NCBI GenBank assembly: GCA_964388955.1
Contig: CAYMCO010000025.1
Location: 11,210-75,209 of the forward strand
Direction of reading: 5' to 3'
Source: CAYMCO01 sp964388955
GTDB lineage: Bacteria; Chloroflexota; Anaerolineae; Anaerolineales; E44-bin32
DNA: 64,000 nt
Under the pieces are notes generated by a model. It was given only the letters and a program-made list of their open reading frames with translations. It was not told where the DNA came from and ran no database searches. This document shows, piece by piece, positions 50,729 through 59,111 of this stretch; positions within the stretch are counted from its first letter, which is position 1, and every line of letters starts with the position of its first letter. Both the position numbers and the translations under genes were made by a program.

Positions 50729-51891
50729 TGACTCGCTACGCGCATGTCACTGGCTGGGGCATGGCGATCCCCGAGAAGCGGGTGACCAACCATGACCTCG
50801 AGGCCATGATGGACACCAGCGATGAGTGGATCGTGAGCCGCACGGGCATCCGGGAGCGGCGTGTCGCCGGTGAGGACGAGAGCACAGCCTCCCTCGCCAC
50901 TCGGGCTGCGATGCGCGCAATTGATCGGACGGACTTGAGGCCGCGCGATCTCGACCTGGTAATCGTGGCCACCGCCACGCCCGAACACTTCTTTCCGGCG
51001 ACGGCGTGCCTGGTGCAGGACGCCATAGGGGCCACGCAGGCAGGGGCTTTCGATCTCTCCGCCGCCTGTTCGGGTTTCATCTTCGGCGTCAATATGGCCG
51101 CTCAATCCATCCGCACCGGCGCCATCGAGAACGCGCTGGTGATCGGCGCGGAGACTCTCTCCAGAATCGTAAACTGGAATGATCGAGCCACCAGCGTCTT
51201 GTTCGGGGATGGCGCCGGAGCTTTCGTGCTCCAAGCAGGCGAGGAGCCCGGAGGCGTGCTGTCCGCCGTGATGCGCTCGGACGGATCGGGAGGCGAACTG
51301 CTTTGGGTTCCTGCGGGCGGAAGCCGGCTTCCGACCACACACGAGACGGTCGATCGCGGTCAACACACCATACAGATGAACGGGCGGGAGGTCTTCCGCT
51401 TCGCGACGCGCGTGATGGCCAGCGCCACACGCGAGGCCGTGACCCGCGCTGGGCTGGAGATGGATGACATCCAACTGCTTGTGCCGCACCAAGCGAACAA
51501 ACGCATCATTGAAGCAGCGGCCAGATCACTCCGGCTCCCCATGGAGCGCATCATGATAGACATTGATCGCTATGGGAATACCTCCTCCGCTTCGATTCCC
51601 ATCGCGGTGTGTGAGGCCATCGACGGCGGACGCATCGAGCCCGGAGACAATGTCGTCATGGTGGCGTTTGGCGCCGGCCTGACCTGGGGGGCGCTGACCA
51701 TGAAGTGGATCGCACCCGAGCGCCGGATCCCACCCACCCGACGGCGAATGGTGCGCCTGTCCGCGACCATCGCCAGCGTGCGCTCACTGCTGCGCCGCAT
51801 AAGGCGCTGGATCGAAGGTCTCCTCTGGCGCACATATACCAGCGGCCAAAGGGACTCGGAGGAGGAAGACTCCGCCCCGGAACATGAATGA
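50728..51891 (+). CDS. fabH: Beta-ketoacyl-ACP synthase III with C-terminal extension
   Basis: A 387-aa initiating condensing enzyme joining an acyl-CoA primer to malonyl-ACP. Catalytic residues: Cys in 'LSAACSGFIFG', His in 'VPHQANKRIIE', and Asn in 'YGNTSSASIPIA'. FabH is normally about 320-330 aa; this protein continues for about 55 residues after 'WGALTMKWIA' with an Arg-rich segment ('RRRMVRLSATIASVRSLLRR') and an acidic end. That looks like an appended amphipathic or membrane-contact tail. It overlaps the fabF stop by one base. Confidence 0.93.
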   Translation: MTRYAHVTGWGMAIPEKRVTNHDLEAMMDTSDEWIVSRTGIRERRVAGEDESTASLATRAAMRAIDRTDLRPRDLDLVIVATATPEHFFPATACLVQDAIGATQAGAFDLSAACSGFIFGVNMAAQSIRTGAIENALVIGAETLSRIVNWNDRATSVLFGDGAGAFVLQAGEEPGGVLSAVMRSDGSGGELLWVPAGGSRLPTTHETVDRGQHTIQMNGREVFRFATRVMASATREAVTRAGLEMDDIQLLVPHQANKRIIEAAARSLRLPMERIMIDIDRYGNTSSASIPIAVCEAIDGGRIEPGDNVVMVAFGAGLTWGALTMKWIAPERRIPPTRRRMVRLSATIASVRSLLRRIRRWIEGLLWRTYTSGQRDSEEEDSAPEHE

Positions 51892-52032
51892 TCGAAGGCT
51901 CCCCGGAGGAGGGATCCCGGCATCCGTTTCTCATTGGCGCAATGTCCGCAACACAAGCGTAGGGCGATTTTCATCGCCCCACTTTGGTTTCGGCCTTCGT
52001 CTCATGCGAGATAGTGATATGAAGAGGGGAAG

Positions 52033-52395
52033 CTAATTCTCCGTATTCTTGGTTTCGACGTCCTTTAGGAAGTCATCCACCATCTCCCTCAGGAAAGGTT
52101 CGGGGAGTGCGCCCACCTGTGTATTGACCACTTCGCCCCCGCTTATGAAGAGCATCGTGGGAATCCCCTGCACCCCATACCTCATCGCCCATCGCGCATT
52201 CTCATCCGTGTTGACCTTGGCGACGATCAGACGGCCCGCATACTCCTCTGCCATCTTGTCCAGCACCGGCGCCACCATGCGGCAGGGCCCGCACCAAGGC
52301 GCCCAGAAATCCACCACGACAGGCAGAGCCGATTTGAGAACCTGCTCCTCGAATGATTCATCCGCAACGTGAATGGGCGCTTCGACCAAATCCAT
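52033..52395 (-). CDS. trxA: Thioredoxin
   Basis: A 120-aa single thioredoxin domain with 'VVDFWAPWCGPCRMVAPVL' (active-site C-G-P-C) and the cis-proline loop 'YGVQGIPTMLFISGG'. It reduces cytoplasmic disulfides. The start is the ATG at 52395, with AGGAG 6 nt upstream; a longer frame exists but lacks a comparable signal. It stands alone, with its partner reductase not in the window. Confidence 0.93.
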   Translation of the reverse strand: MDLVEAPIHVADESFEEQVLKSALPVVVDFWAPWCGPCRMVAPVLDKMAEEYAGRLIVAKVNTDENARWAMRYGVQGIPTMLFISGGEVVNTQVGALPEPFLREMVDDFLKDVETKNTEN

Positions 52396-52970
52396 CTCAA
52401 TCTCCTGCAAGACCATTTCTGTATGAGCACCGCTCGCTGATGATACCATGCTTTGGGGGACAAAGACCTCACGCAAACGGAGGGCATCTCTCATTCCCTG
52501 GCTTCGACAGAGTTCTCCGCCGAAGGACGGCTTTGACGACCTCCTGCCATCTGCGGCCAATCGTTTCCCAATGCAATAGACGAGGTGAAGGGCCGAATTC
52601 CTACCCCATGGCGAGGGGGACGCCGGGGCGACTTCGGTCCGAGGAGCTGCTGGCAGCGGCGACATGGCTGCGCGCAAGACTCCCTTCACCCAAGGAGTGT
52701 CTTTTCCGATGAGGCCGGCGCAGGGTGAACCCATGTGCTTCTGGCAAGCGGTCAGCAGCGCTGCGCGGCTCCACTTGGCCGGCGAACGCGAGCCCTCACG
52801 CGGTCGCCGAGCGGGGCGCAATCCTGCGGCGAACCTGCCGCGTGGAGAATCGTCCCCCCGGCTCGACGGTGCGATCCTGTGCGGCCCCAGGGCAGTCCGG
52901 CCTTCCCTCGACTGGGCATAGATGCGGGCTGGGGTATAATCCTCTGGGACCCCTCTGGTTGGAGAAGTTT
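52396..52970. other. Intergenic region with promoter for the zinc-ribbon gene
   Basis: 575 bp between the divergent trxA and zinc-ribbon genes. TATAAT at 52935-52940 with no clear -35 gives a likely start near 52947, and GGAG at 52961 is the ribosome-binding site for the ATG at 52971. The rest shows no convincing gene. Confidence 0.45.
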
Positions 52971-53428
52971 ATGGCGGGCGAGCTATGCCCGGGATGTGGT
53001 GCGGTGCTGGAGGCCCCCAAGGGCGAGCGGTACTTGAATGCTCCTGCTGCGGTATGCATTGGAGGCGAGTGGCAGTGATCTGTCCTGCATGCGGTGCCAC
53101 GGTGGAAGGTTCGATGGAGGTCTGCGGCGAGTGTGGCGAGCCGCTGAGCACATTCAGCCGCGTGCTTGACCGCTTGGATCCGCTTGCCGTTCGGCGGCGC
53201 ATGGAGCGCACCCGCGAGGTTGCTGAGCATCTCAGGGTGGCTGACGTTCGCGCCTCCGGACGCAGGATGGGCCAGCTGGAGGAAATCGACCGAAAACGAG
53301 AAGAAGCCTACCGCGAGGCCGAGGCGGCCGAGCGCCAAAGTCAGAAGCGCCTTCTCTGGATCGCTGCAGGAATAACCATGACGATTATGATCCTTGTGGC
53401 TGTGGCAGCGGCCCTCGTCTCAGGGTAG
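52971..53428 (+). pseudogene. Zinc-ribbon membrane protein with internal frameshift
   Basis: Promoter and ribosome-binding site point to the ATG at 52971, which encodes 'MAGELCPGCGAVLEAPKGER' and then leaves frame, ending after 35 residues. The -1 frame continues with 'CSCCGMHWRRVAVICPACGA', a second C-x2-C pair, 'CGECGEPL', a charged helix and a C-terminal transmembrane segment ('IAAGITMTIMILVAVAAALV'). Joined near 53036 the two frames give regular zinc ribbons, so a one-base deletion (or assembly error) is likely. A programmed -1 shift is possible, but the C5 run (53014-53018) before it is not a classic slippery heptamer. scpA follows 5 bp later. Confidence 0.65.
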
Positions 53429-53433
53429 AGGAT

Positions 53434-54198
53434 ATGCGGGATTCATCGCACTATCGAGTGCACCTCCCGGTCTTTGAAGGTCCACTAGATCTGCTGCTCG
53501 AGTTGATCGAACGCGCCGAACTCGACATCACCAAGATCGCGCTGGCGCAGGTCACGGACCAATACCTTGACCACATACGCGCCCTGCAGGAACGCCGTCT
53601 TGATGATCTCGCGAGCTTCCTGGTCATCGCTGCACGCCTGCTGCAGATAAAATCCGAAGCGCTGCTCCCCCGGCCGGTGGAGAGAGAACCGGGCGAGGAG
53701 GATCCCGGGGACGCGCTTGCGCGCCAGTTGGTCGAATACAGGCGCTATAAGCGCATTGCCGACGTGCTGTCGCATCGCGAGCAGAGCGGAATACGTTCGT
53801 TCTTCAGAATTGCGCCCGTGAAGTATATGGAGCCCAAGCTGGATCTGGGAGGGATCACGCTCGCCGATCTCCGATCGGCCTTCATGGATGCGCTGGCCGC
53901 CTCATCCAAGGAACCATCGGTTGGAAGGGTTGTCATCCCGCCCAGGGTCAATATCCGCGAGAAGATCGGGATGATCCTTCGGACAATCCAGTCCGCCGGC
54001 AAGGCGACGTTCCGGCAGTTGATTTCCGGAGTGGAATCTCGCGTTGAAGTGGTCGTGTCCTTCCTCGCCATGCTGGAATTGGTGCGGCTGCGCCGGATCT
54101 TCGCCGAGCAGTCTGAGCTCTTCGGCGAAATCGAGATCAGGGCTGGCGAGCGGTGGGAGGGGGATCAGGAGGGCGAGCTCGAACTTGAATTCGAGTAG
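53434..54198 (+). CDS. scpA: Segregation and condensation protein A
   Basis: A 254-aa kleisin subunit of the bacterial SMC condensin, linking SMC heads with ScpB. It starts with the family hallmark 'VFEGPLDLLLELIERAELDI', has 'FLVIAARLLQIKSEALLP', and ends with a winged-helix segment ('VVVSFLAMLELVRLRRI') that contacts SMC. The length is typical. No scpB follows; instead the convergent vanZ gene overlaps its 3' end by 34 bp. Confidence 0.93.
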   Translation: MRDSSHYRVHLPVFEGPLDLLLELIERAELDITKIALAQVTDQYLDHIRALQERRLDDLASFLVIAARLLQIKSEALLPRPVEREPGEEDPGDALARQLVEYRRYKRIADVLSHREQSGIRSFFRIAPVKYMEPKLDLGGITLADLRSAFMDALAASSKEPSVGRVVIPPRVNIREKIGMILRTIQSAGKATFRQLISGVESRVEVVVSFLAMLELVRLRRIFAEQSELFGEIEIRAGERWEGDQEGELELEFE

Positions 54199-54563
54199 AA
54201 TCGAAGCGCCAGCAGCAGGGCGAGAGCCGCTCCAACGCCGTCGATGAGCACATCAACGGCGCTGGCGTTTCGGGTGAGCACGAAGGACTGGTGGAATTCA
54301 TCGGTCAGCGCGTAGGCGACGGTCAGGGCCCAGGCCAGCATGAGCCCGCGCTTTCGCGAACGCCTGCCCGTCAAGCCGTGGGCGAAGGCCAGCGCGAGCG
54401 CACCGAAGCCCGCTGCATGGCCACTCTTCTTGACCAGCACATCGATCCATCCAAAATCCGGAATATCGCTCGAAGGCAATGATGAGAGGTAGAAGATGAC
54501 GCTCATCAGGAGCAGGGCTGGAATCCATCGAGAAAGGGCGCGCAAGGCTGACATGCGCCCCAT
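54165..54563 (-). CDS. VanZ-like membrane protein
   Basis: A 132-aa membrane protein with the VanZ motif 'YALTDEFHQSFVLTRNASAV' followed by 'DVLIDGVGAALALLLAL', and an N-terminal hydrophobic segment. VanZ-type proteins are associated with low-level teicoplanin resistance and with cell-envelope genes of unknown mechanism. The start is the ATG at 54563 (54554 possible). The serine-rich C-terminus overlaps the 3' end of scpA on the opposite strand. Confidence 0.83.
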   Translation of the reverse strand: MGRMSALRALSRWIPALLLMSVIFYLSSLPSSDIPDFGWIDVLVKKSGHAAGFGALALAFAHGLTGRRSRKRGLMLAWALTVAYALTDEFHQSFVLTRNASAVDVLIDGVGAALALLLALRFYSNSSSSSPS

Positions 54564-54596
54564 TCTATCATCTGGGCCCCGCGCTCCCCAAGGTGC

Positions 54597-56651
54597 ATGC
54601 GGTTGATGGCGAACCGCCTGGCGAAGGAAACCTCCCCCTACCTGTTGCAGCACGCCGAGAACCCCGTGGACTGGTACCCATGGGGCGAAGACGCCTTTGC
54701 AGCCGCCAAACGGGAGGGCAAACCCATATTCCTGAGCGTCGGGTATGCCGCCTGCCACTGGTGTCATGTCATGGCCCACGAATCCTTCGAGGATCCGGAT
54801 ACCGCGGAATTGATGAACGACCATTTCATCAATATCAAGGTGGATCGCGAGGAGCGTCCAGATATCGATGCGATCTATATGGAGGCGGTGGTATCGCTCA
54901 CCGGCAGCGGCGGCTGGCCGATGTCGGTCTTCCTGACGCCAGAGGGCAGGCCCTTCTATGGAGGCACCTATTTTCCCCCCCAGCGCCGCCACCAGATGCC
55001 ATCCTTTCGCGAAGTGCTCATCCACATTTCCCGGATGTGGCGGGAGGATCGAGAGCGGGTGCTGCGATCTGCGCATCGGATCACCGAGCAGATCTCGCCG
55101 CCGAAGCTGCCGGGACCAACCGAGGTGCAAAGCGTGGCTGAGATCCTGGATCAGGCGATGGAACAGGTTCTGCACAGCTACGATTGGCGCCACGGAGGCT
55201 GGGGTGGCGGGCCCAAGTTCCCACAATCCACGACGATCGATTTCCTGCTCCTGCGCTCACAGGTGGCTGGCGATGGACTTGCACTCGAGATGGCGACCCA
55301 CGCGCTCAGGACTATGGCTTCAGGCGGTATCTATGACCACCTGGCCGGCGGCTTCCATCGCTACTCGGTCGACGACAAGTGGCTGGTCCCCCACTTCGAG
55401 AAGATGCTCTATGACAGCGCGCTGCTGTCCAACGTGTACCTGCACGCCTGGCAGATCAGCGGAGAAGAGTCTTTCCGGAATGTGGCCGAGGAGTGTCTTG
55501 ATTTCTTGATCCACCATATGCGAGACTCCGAGGGCGGTCTGGTTTCCTCCATCGACGCTGATTCAGAGGGTGTGGAGGGGAAGTACTACGTGTGGACGGA
55601 GGCCGAAATCCGTTCTGCGTTGCCAGAAGGGGAGATCGCGGACACCTTCATCGCCGCGTATGGGGTGACCGAGCATGGGGATTTCGAGGGGGCGAATATT
55701 CTTCACAGGGCCGTGGATGACGAGACGCTCGCTAGGGAGTTCGGGATTTCATCGTCACGGGTGAATCGAATCCTGGAAGAAGCGAAAGAGCTCCTCGCCG
55801 CGCGGCGCGCCCGACGCATCCCGCCCGCGATGGACGACAAAGTGTTGACAGCCTGGAACGGATTGGCTCTGGTCTCACTGAGCGAAGCCGCCCGCGCCCT
55901 GGGTCGCGATGATTATAAGGCGGTCGCCCAGCAACTGGCGAGCTTCCTGCTGGAGAATCTCATCGGATCGGGTTCCCTGAAACGCTCCTGGCGCCAAGGG
56001 CGCGCCCGCTTCACCGCCTTCCTGGAGGATCGCGCCGCCTTGGGCCTGGGACTGCTCGCGCTCTACCAGCTAGACTTTGACTCTCGCTGGTACCAGGCCG
56101 CGAAAGAACAGGCGGAGGAGATCATCTCCCGCTTCTCAGATCCGGAGGGTGGCTTCTTCGACACGCCCGATGACCACGAGGCCCTGATCTCGCGGCCGAA
56201 ATCGCTGCAGGACTCCCCCGCGCCCAGCGCGAACACACTCACGGTCTGGCTGCTTTTCAAGATGGAGGCCTTCAGCGGAGATGCGCGTTACGGGCGCCCT
56301 GCGGAGGAAGCGGCGCTCGCCATGGCATCCAACGCGCCGCGGCATCCGACGGCCTTTGCCGGCTGGCTGGCGTCCTTGCAGCTCCTCACATCGCCCAAGC
56401 TGCAGCTGGCCATCATCGGCGAGCCCGGCTCGGAGGGATTCCGTGCGCTGTATGACGCGGTGAGATCCCGCTACCTTCCTAATCTCGTCATTGCCGGGGC
56501 TGCGCCGCGGGCGATGGGCCACCCGGCCCTCTTGTCCGGCCGAGATCGAATTGATGGGAAGCCTGCCGCCTACCTATGCCGGTCCTTCGCCTGCGATCTG
56601 CCGACATCTTCGCCCGAGGAACTCATCGGACAATTGGAGGGATACCTTTGA
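54597..56651 (+). CDS. DUF255 thioredoxin-like protein (YyaL/SPATA20 family)
   Basis: A 684-aa two-domain protein. The N-terminal thioredoxin-like domain has 'NPVDWYPWGEDAFAAA', 'YAACHWCHVMAHESF' (C-x2-C, Cys53/Cys56) and 'GGWPMSVFLTPEGRPFYGG'. The remainder is a six-hairpin (alpha/alpha)6 barrel as in N-acylglucosamine epimerases ('GGIYDHLAGGFHRYSVDDKW', 'LTAWNGLALVSLSEAARAL'). The family is universal but its reaction is not established. A second ATG at 54606 is possible. Its stop overlaps the TTG of the next gene. Confidence 0.9.
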   Translation: MRLMANRLAKETSPYLLQHAENPVDWYPWGEDAFAAAKREGKPIFLSVGYAACHWCHVMAHESFEDPDTAELMNDHFINIKVDREERPDIDAIYMEAVVSLTGSGGWPMSVFLTPEGRPFYGGTYFPPQRRHQMPSFREVLIHISRMWREDRERVLRSAHRITEQISPPKLPGPTEVQSVAEILDQAMEQVLHSYDWRHGGWGGGPKFPQSTTIDFLLLRSQVAGDGLALEMATHALRTMASGGIYDHLAGGFHRYSVDDKWLVPHFEKMLYDSALLSNVYLHAWQISGEESFRNVAEECLDFLIHHMRDSEGGLVSSIDADSEGVEGKYYVWTEAEIRSALPEGEIADTFIAAYGVTEHGDFEGANILHRAVDDETLAREFGISSSRVNRILEEAKELLAARRARRIPPAMDDKVLTAWNGLALVSLSEAARALGRDDYKAVAQQLASFLLENLIGSGSLKRSWRQGRARFTAFLEDRAALGLGLLALYQLDFDSRWYQAAKEQAEEIISRFSDPEGGFFDTPDDHEALISRPKSLQDSPAPSANTLTVWLLFKMEAFSGDARYGRPAEEAALAMASNAPRHPTAFAGWLASLQLLTSPKLQLAIIGEPGSEGFRALYDAVRSRYLPNLVIAGAAPRAMGHPALLSGRDRIDGKPAAYLCRSFACDLPTSSPEELIGQLEGYL

Positions 56652-56929
56652 CGAACCAGCAGTTGCCCCCGCCTGAGCCGGCCGATCGCGGAGATCCATC
56701 CTTCATCCCATTCTTGCGCAGCATTGGGCTGGAAATGATCGTGTATGCCCCCCTGCTCGTCGTGTATCTCCTGGTCGTGCTCCGGTTCTTCAATGACCCG
56801 CTCTTCGAGCTCGCCAGGACCAACACTGTGATCTACGCCGTAGTTGGTCTGGGTGCCATCGTCGCGCAAAGCGTCTTGCTCGAGATCCTGACCACGTGGC
56901 TCCTGAGACGATTTGGCGTGAGGTTGTAG
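56648..56929 (+). CDS. Small two-helix membrane protein
   Basis: A 93-aa protein starting with TTG at 56648, inside the TTGA overlap with the DUF255 gene, with GGAGGG 6 nt upstream. It has a proline-rich N-terminus and two hydrophobic helices ('MIVYAPLLVVYLLVVLRFF' and 'VIYAVVGLGAIVAQSVLL'). No family recognised. Tight spacing to the TSUP gene 4 bp downstream suggests a role beside that transporter. Confidence 0.7.
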   Translation: MTNQQLPPPEPADRGDPSFIPFLRSIGLEMIVYAPLLVVYLLVVLRFFNDPLFELARTNTVIYAVVGLGAIVAQSVLLEILTTWLLRRFGVRL

Positions 56930-56933
56930 GGCC

Positions 56934-57824
56934 ATGCATTTTCCCATCTCGGGACTGACGATCAACCCCTTCCTCCTGTCCGGAATCGGATTTGTGGTCG
57001 GTGTTCTCGGGGGCCTGTTCGGTGTGGGTGGAGGTTTCATCGCCGGGCCGTTGATGTTCTGGGCAGGTGTGCCGATCAATTATGTGGTGGGGACCGATCT
57101 CGCGCACATGACCGGCAAATCGATCGTCGCTGCCCGGCGCCATCGAGCGTTGGGCAACGTCGATCTGCGCTTGGGTGCCTTCATGGTCATCGGCACCGTG
57201 CCCGGAATCGAAATCGGCGCCCAGATCATCGAGCGTCTGAAGGATGCAGGCAACATCGATCAGGTCGTTGCGACTGTGTACTTCCTCCTGCTGGTGGGGA
57301 TTGGCGCTTTCACCGCCTGGGAGAGCCTGCGCGCCCTGCGCATGCAGCGCACGTCGCAGCTGAGCGCCCGGGAGGTGTTGGGGATGAAGAGCCTGCGCTT
57401 CCGTTCACGGCTGATGCGCATCCCACCGCTCGTCCGGTTGCCCACGTCCGGTATCGAGGAGATCTCCGTTTGGGTGGTCCTGCTTGTCGGAGTGCTGACC
57501 GGCATTCTGGCCGGCATGCTCGGGGTCGGCGGCGGCTTCCTGCGCATGCCTCTGCTGGTGTACGTCCTTGGAGTTCCGACCCACGTCGCGGTGGGAACGG
57601 ATCTCTTCGAGATCGTGATTTCCGCCGGTTTCGGGACGCTCACACATGGGCTGAAAGGGAACGTGGATATATTGATCGCTCTGGTTATGCAAACGGGAGC
57701 GGCTGTCGGCGCTCAGCTCGGCGCATCCGCCACGCGCTACATCTCCGGACCGTTGATCCGACTTCTGTTTTCAGTCTTACCCTTTGTCGCAGCCGTGCTT
57801 GTTGTGATAAGGGTCTTCCATTAG
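56934..57824 (+). CDS. TSUP-family (TauE/SafE) anion transporter
   Basis: A 296-aa membrane protein with two internally similar halves: 'VVGVLGGLFGVGGGFIAGPL' near the N-terminus and 'LTGILAGMLGVGGGFLRMPL' near residue 190. Both are the G-x-G-G-G-F signature of the sulfite/organosulfonate exporter family. About eight hydrophobic segments are visible. Substrates of the family include sulfite, sulfoacetate and other anions; none is indicated here. It lies between a small membrane protein and a universal stress protein on one strand. Confidence 0.88.
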   Translation: MHFPISGLTINPFLLSGIGFVVGVLGGLFGVGGGFIAGPLMFWAGVPINYVVGTDLAHMTGKSIVAARRHRALGNVDLRLGAFMVIGTVPGIEIGAQIIERLKDAGNIDQVVATVYFLLLVGIGAFTAWESLRALRMQRTSQLSAREVLGMKSLRFRSRLMRIPPLVRLPTSGIEEISVWVVLLVGVLTGILAGMLGVGGGFLRMPLLVYVLGVPTHVAVGTDLFEIVISAGFGTLTHGLKGNVDILIALVMQTGAAVGAQLGASATRYISGPLIRLLFSVLPFVAAVLVVIRVFH

Positions 57825-57835
57825 GATAGGGAGAA

Positions 57836-58687
57836 ATGTCAAACAAGTCACCGCGCTCGGCGCAAAGAGCCCTCATCTGTCTTGGAGATGGTCCACGGGA
57901 TCACAACGCCCTCGAATTCGCAAAGCAGGTCACTATGGCCTACCACCTGCGCCCTATCTTGCTTCACGTCGTCGAAGAAGGAAGGGAGATCTCACGCGGC
58001 GAGAAGATCATCGCCGGCGCGCTGGGTGCATTCAGACTCCAAATGCCGGAGACCCGGGTCGTAGCTGGGAGATTCGAAGCGGTGGTTCAAAGCGAATTGG
58101 CGAGCGGTCTGTACCAACTGCTGGTGTTGGGGACCACCAAGCGACCCCCCGAGCAGAAGCCCTCTCCGCTGGTCAGGCGGTTGACCATGCGCGCATCGAC
58201 GAACGTCCTCTACATCAAGTCGCCGGACGGCCTGCTGGATACCCTGCTCCTATGCACGGCAGGACACGCCGGCTCTGTGCGCATGATTGATATGGGATTG
58301 CAGGCCGCCATGGTCATGGACGCGCGCGCCACCATCCTGCATGTGACCTCGCACCCGCCCGCGATGTATACGGGTCTGGCACGTATCGACCAGGATTTGA
58401 AGGAGGTATTGGCGAGAGACACGCCCCTCGCTCAGCATCTTCGGAGAGTCGCCTTTCTGGCGGATCAATTGGGGGTGGACGCCGAGATACAACTCCGGCA
58501 CGGTACGGTCGTGGAGGAAATCATCCGTGCTTCGGAGATCGAGAAGTACGACATCATCGTGATGGGAACCGCCCCGGTCGGCCACGCCATGGACCGGCTG
58601 CTGTTGGGCGATATCGTGCCCCAAGTGCTGGCCAGCGTCCCGACATCTCTGCTCGTGGTGCGCAACTCCGAGGACGAGCAGGCATGA
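57836..58687 (+). CDS. Tandem universal stress protein
   Basis: A 283-aa protein of two Usp (UspA) folds. The C-terminal one ends with 'DIIVMGTAPVGHAMDRLLLGD' followed by 'TSLLVV', the ATP-binding G-x2-G-x(9)-G-(S/T) region of Usp proteins in a diverged form. The N-terminal half has 'LLVLGTTKRPPEQKPSPLVR' in the equivalent place, without the glycines. The start at 57836 follows GATAGGGAGAA. Close spacing to the TSUP gene suggests co-regulation with it. Confidence 0.8.
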   Translation: MSNKSPRSAQRALICLGDGPRDHNALEFAKQVTMAYHLRPILLHVVEEGREISRGEKIIAGALGAFRLQMPETRVVAGRFEAVVQSELASGLYQLLVLGTTKRPPEQKPSPLVRRLTMRASTNVLYIKSPDGLLDTLLLCTAGHAGSVRMIDMGLQAAMVMDARATILHVTSHPPAMYTGLARIDQDLKEVLARDTPLAQHLRRVAFLADQLGVDAEIQLRHGTVVEEIIRASEIEKYDIIVMGTAPVGHAMDRLLLGDIVPQVLASVPTSLLVVRNSEDEQA

Positions 58688-58995
58688 TCCTGCCGGCGTG
58701 ACACCGCAAGCACAGCCCTCATTCGCCGCGCCGCGTGGCGCGGGCGGGGCCGGACGATTTCGGGGGAATACCAACGGCGTTGCTCTTCAACGGGCCACCA
58801 CACGCCGGCGGCCCCGCCTTCGAGAATCGGGTCGCTCCCGGTGGGAGATGTGTGGCGTCTCAGCCCCTCGGCATGGGGCCTTGCGCCACCTCCCATGGCC
58901 AACGCCCGGGACACGCCCATGTGTGTCCGTCTGGACAGTGAGCTGATACTGGCTGGCACTTGATCGCTGGCGCAGGAGGGTGATAATAATGGCGG

Positions 58996-59012
58996 GGCCT
59001 GCCTGGCAGGCC
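58996..59012 (+). promoter_or_regulatory. GC-rich hairpin in the leader of the amidinotransferase gene
   Basis: GGCCTGCC-T-GGCAGGCC is a perfect 8-bp stem in the 424-bp gap 58688-59111. An AT-rich segment with TTAGATACAAC (about 59065-59076) lies between it and the gene and may be the promoter -10 region. The hairpin could be a terminator of the Usp transcript without a U tract, or an operator. I see no gene in the rest of the gap. Confidence 0.4.
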
Positions 59013-59111
59013 TGCTCGCGACGGATGCCAACCATCCTCAACTCGCAAGAACACAAATTCATTTTAGATACAACGAGTGGAAGAAGACTCGCCGAAATCG
59101 CGGAGGCCATG

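Noticed and set aside
53010..53040. Programmed -1 frameshifting in the zinc-ribbon gene
   Set aside because: The C5 run (53014-53018) is not a standard X-XXY-YYZ heptamer and no downstream stimulatory hairpin is obvious, so a mutation or sequence error is more likely.
58688..59111. Guanidine riboswitch before the amidinotransferase gene
   Set aside because: The leader has a hairpin, but I could not find the conserved guanidine-I, -II or -III motif sequences.
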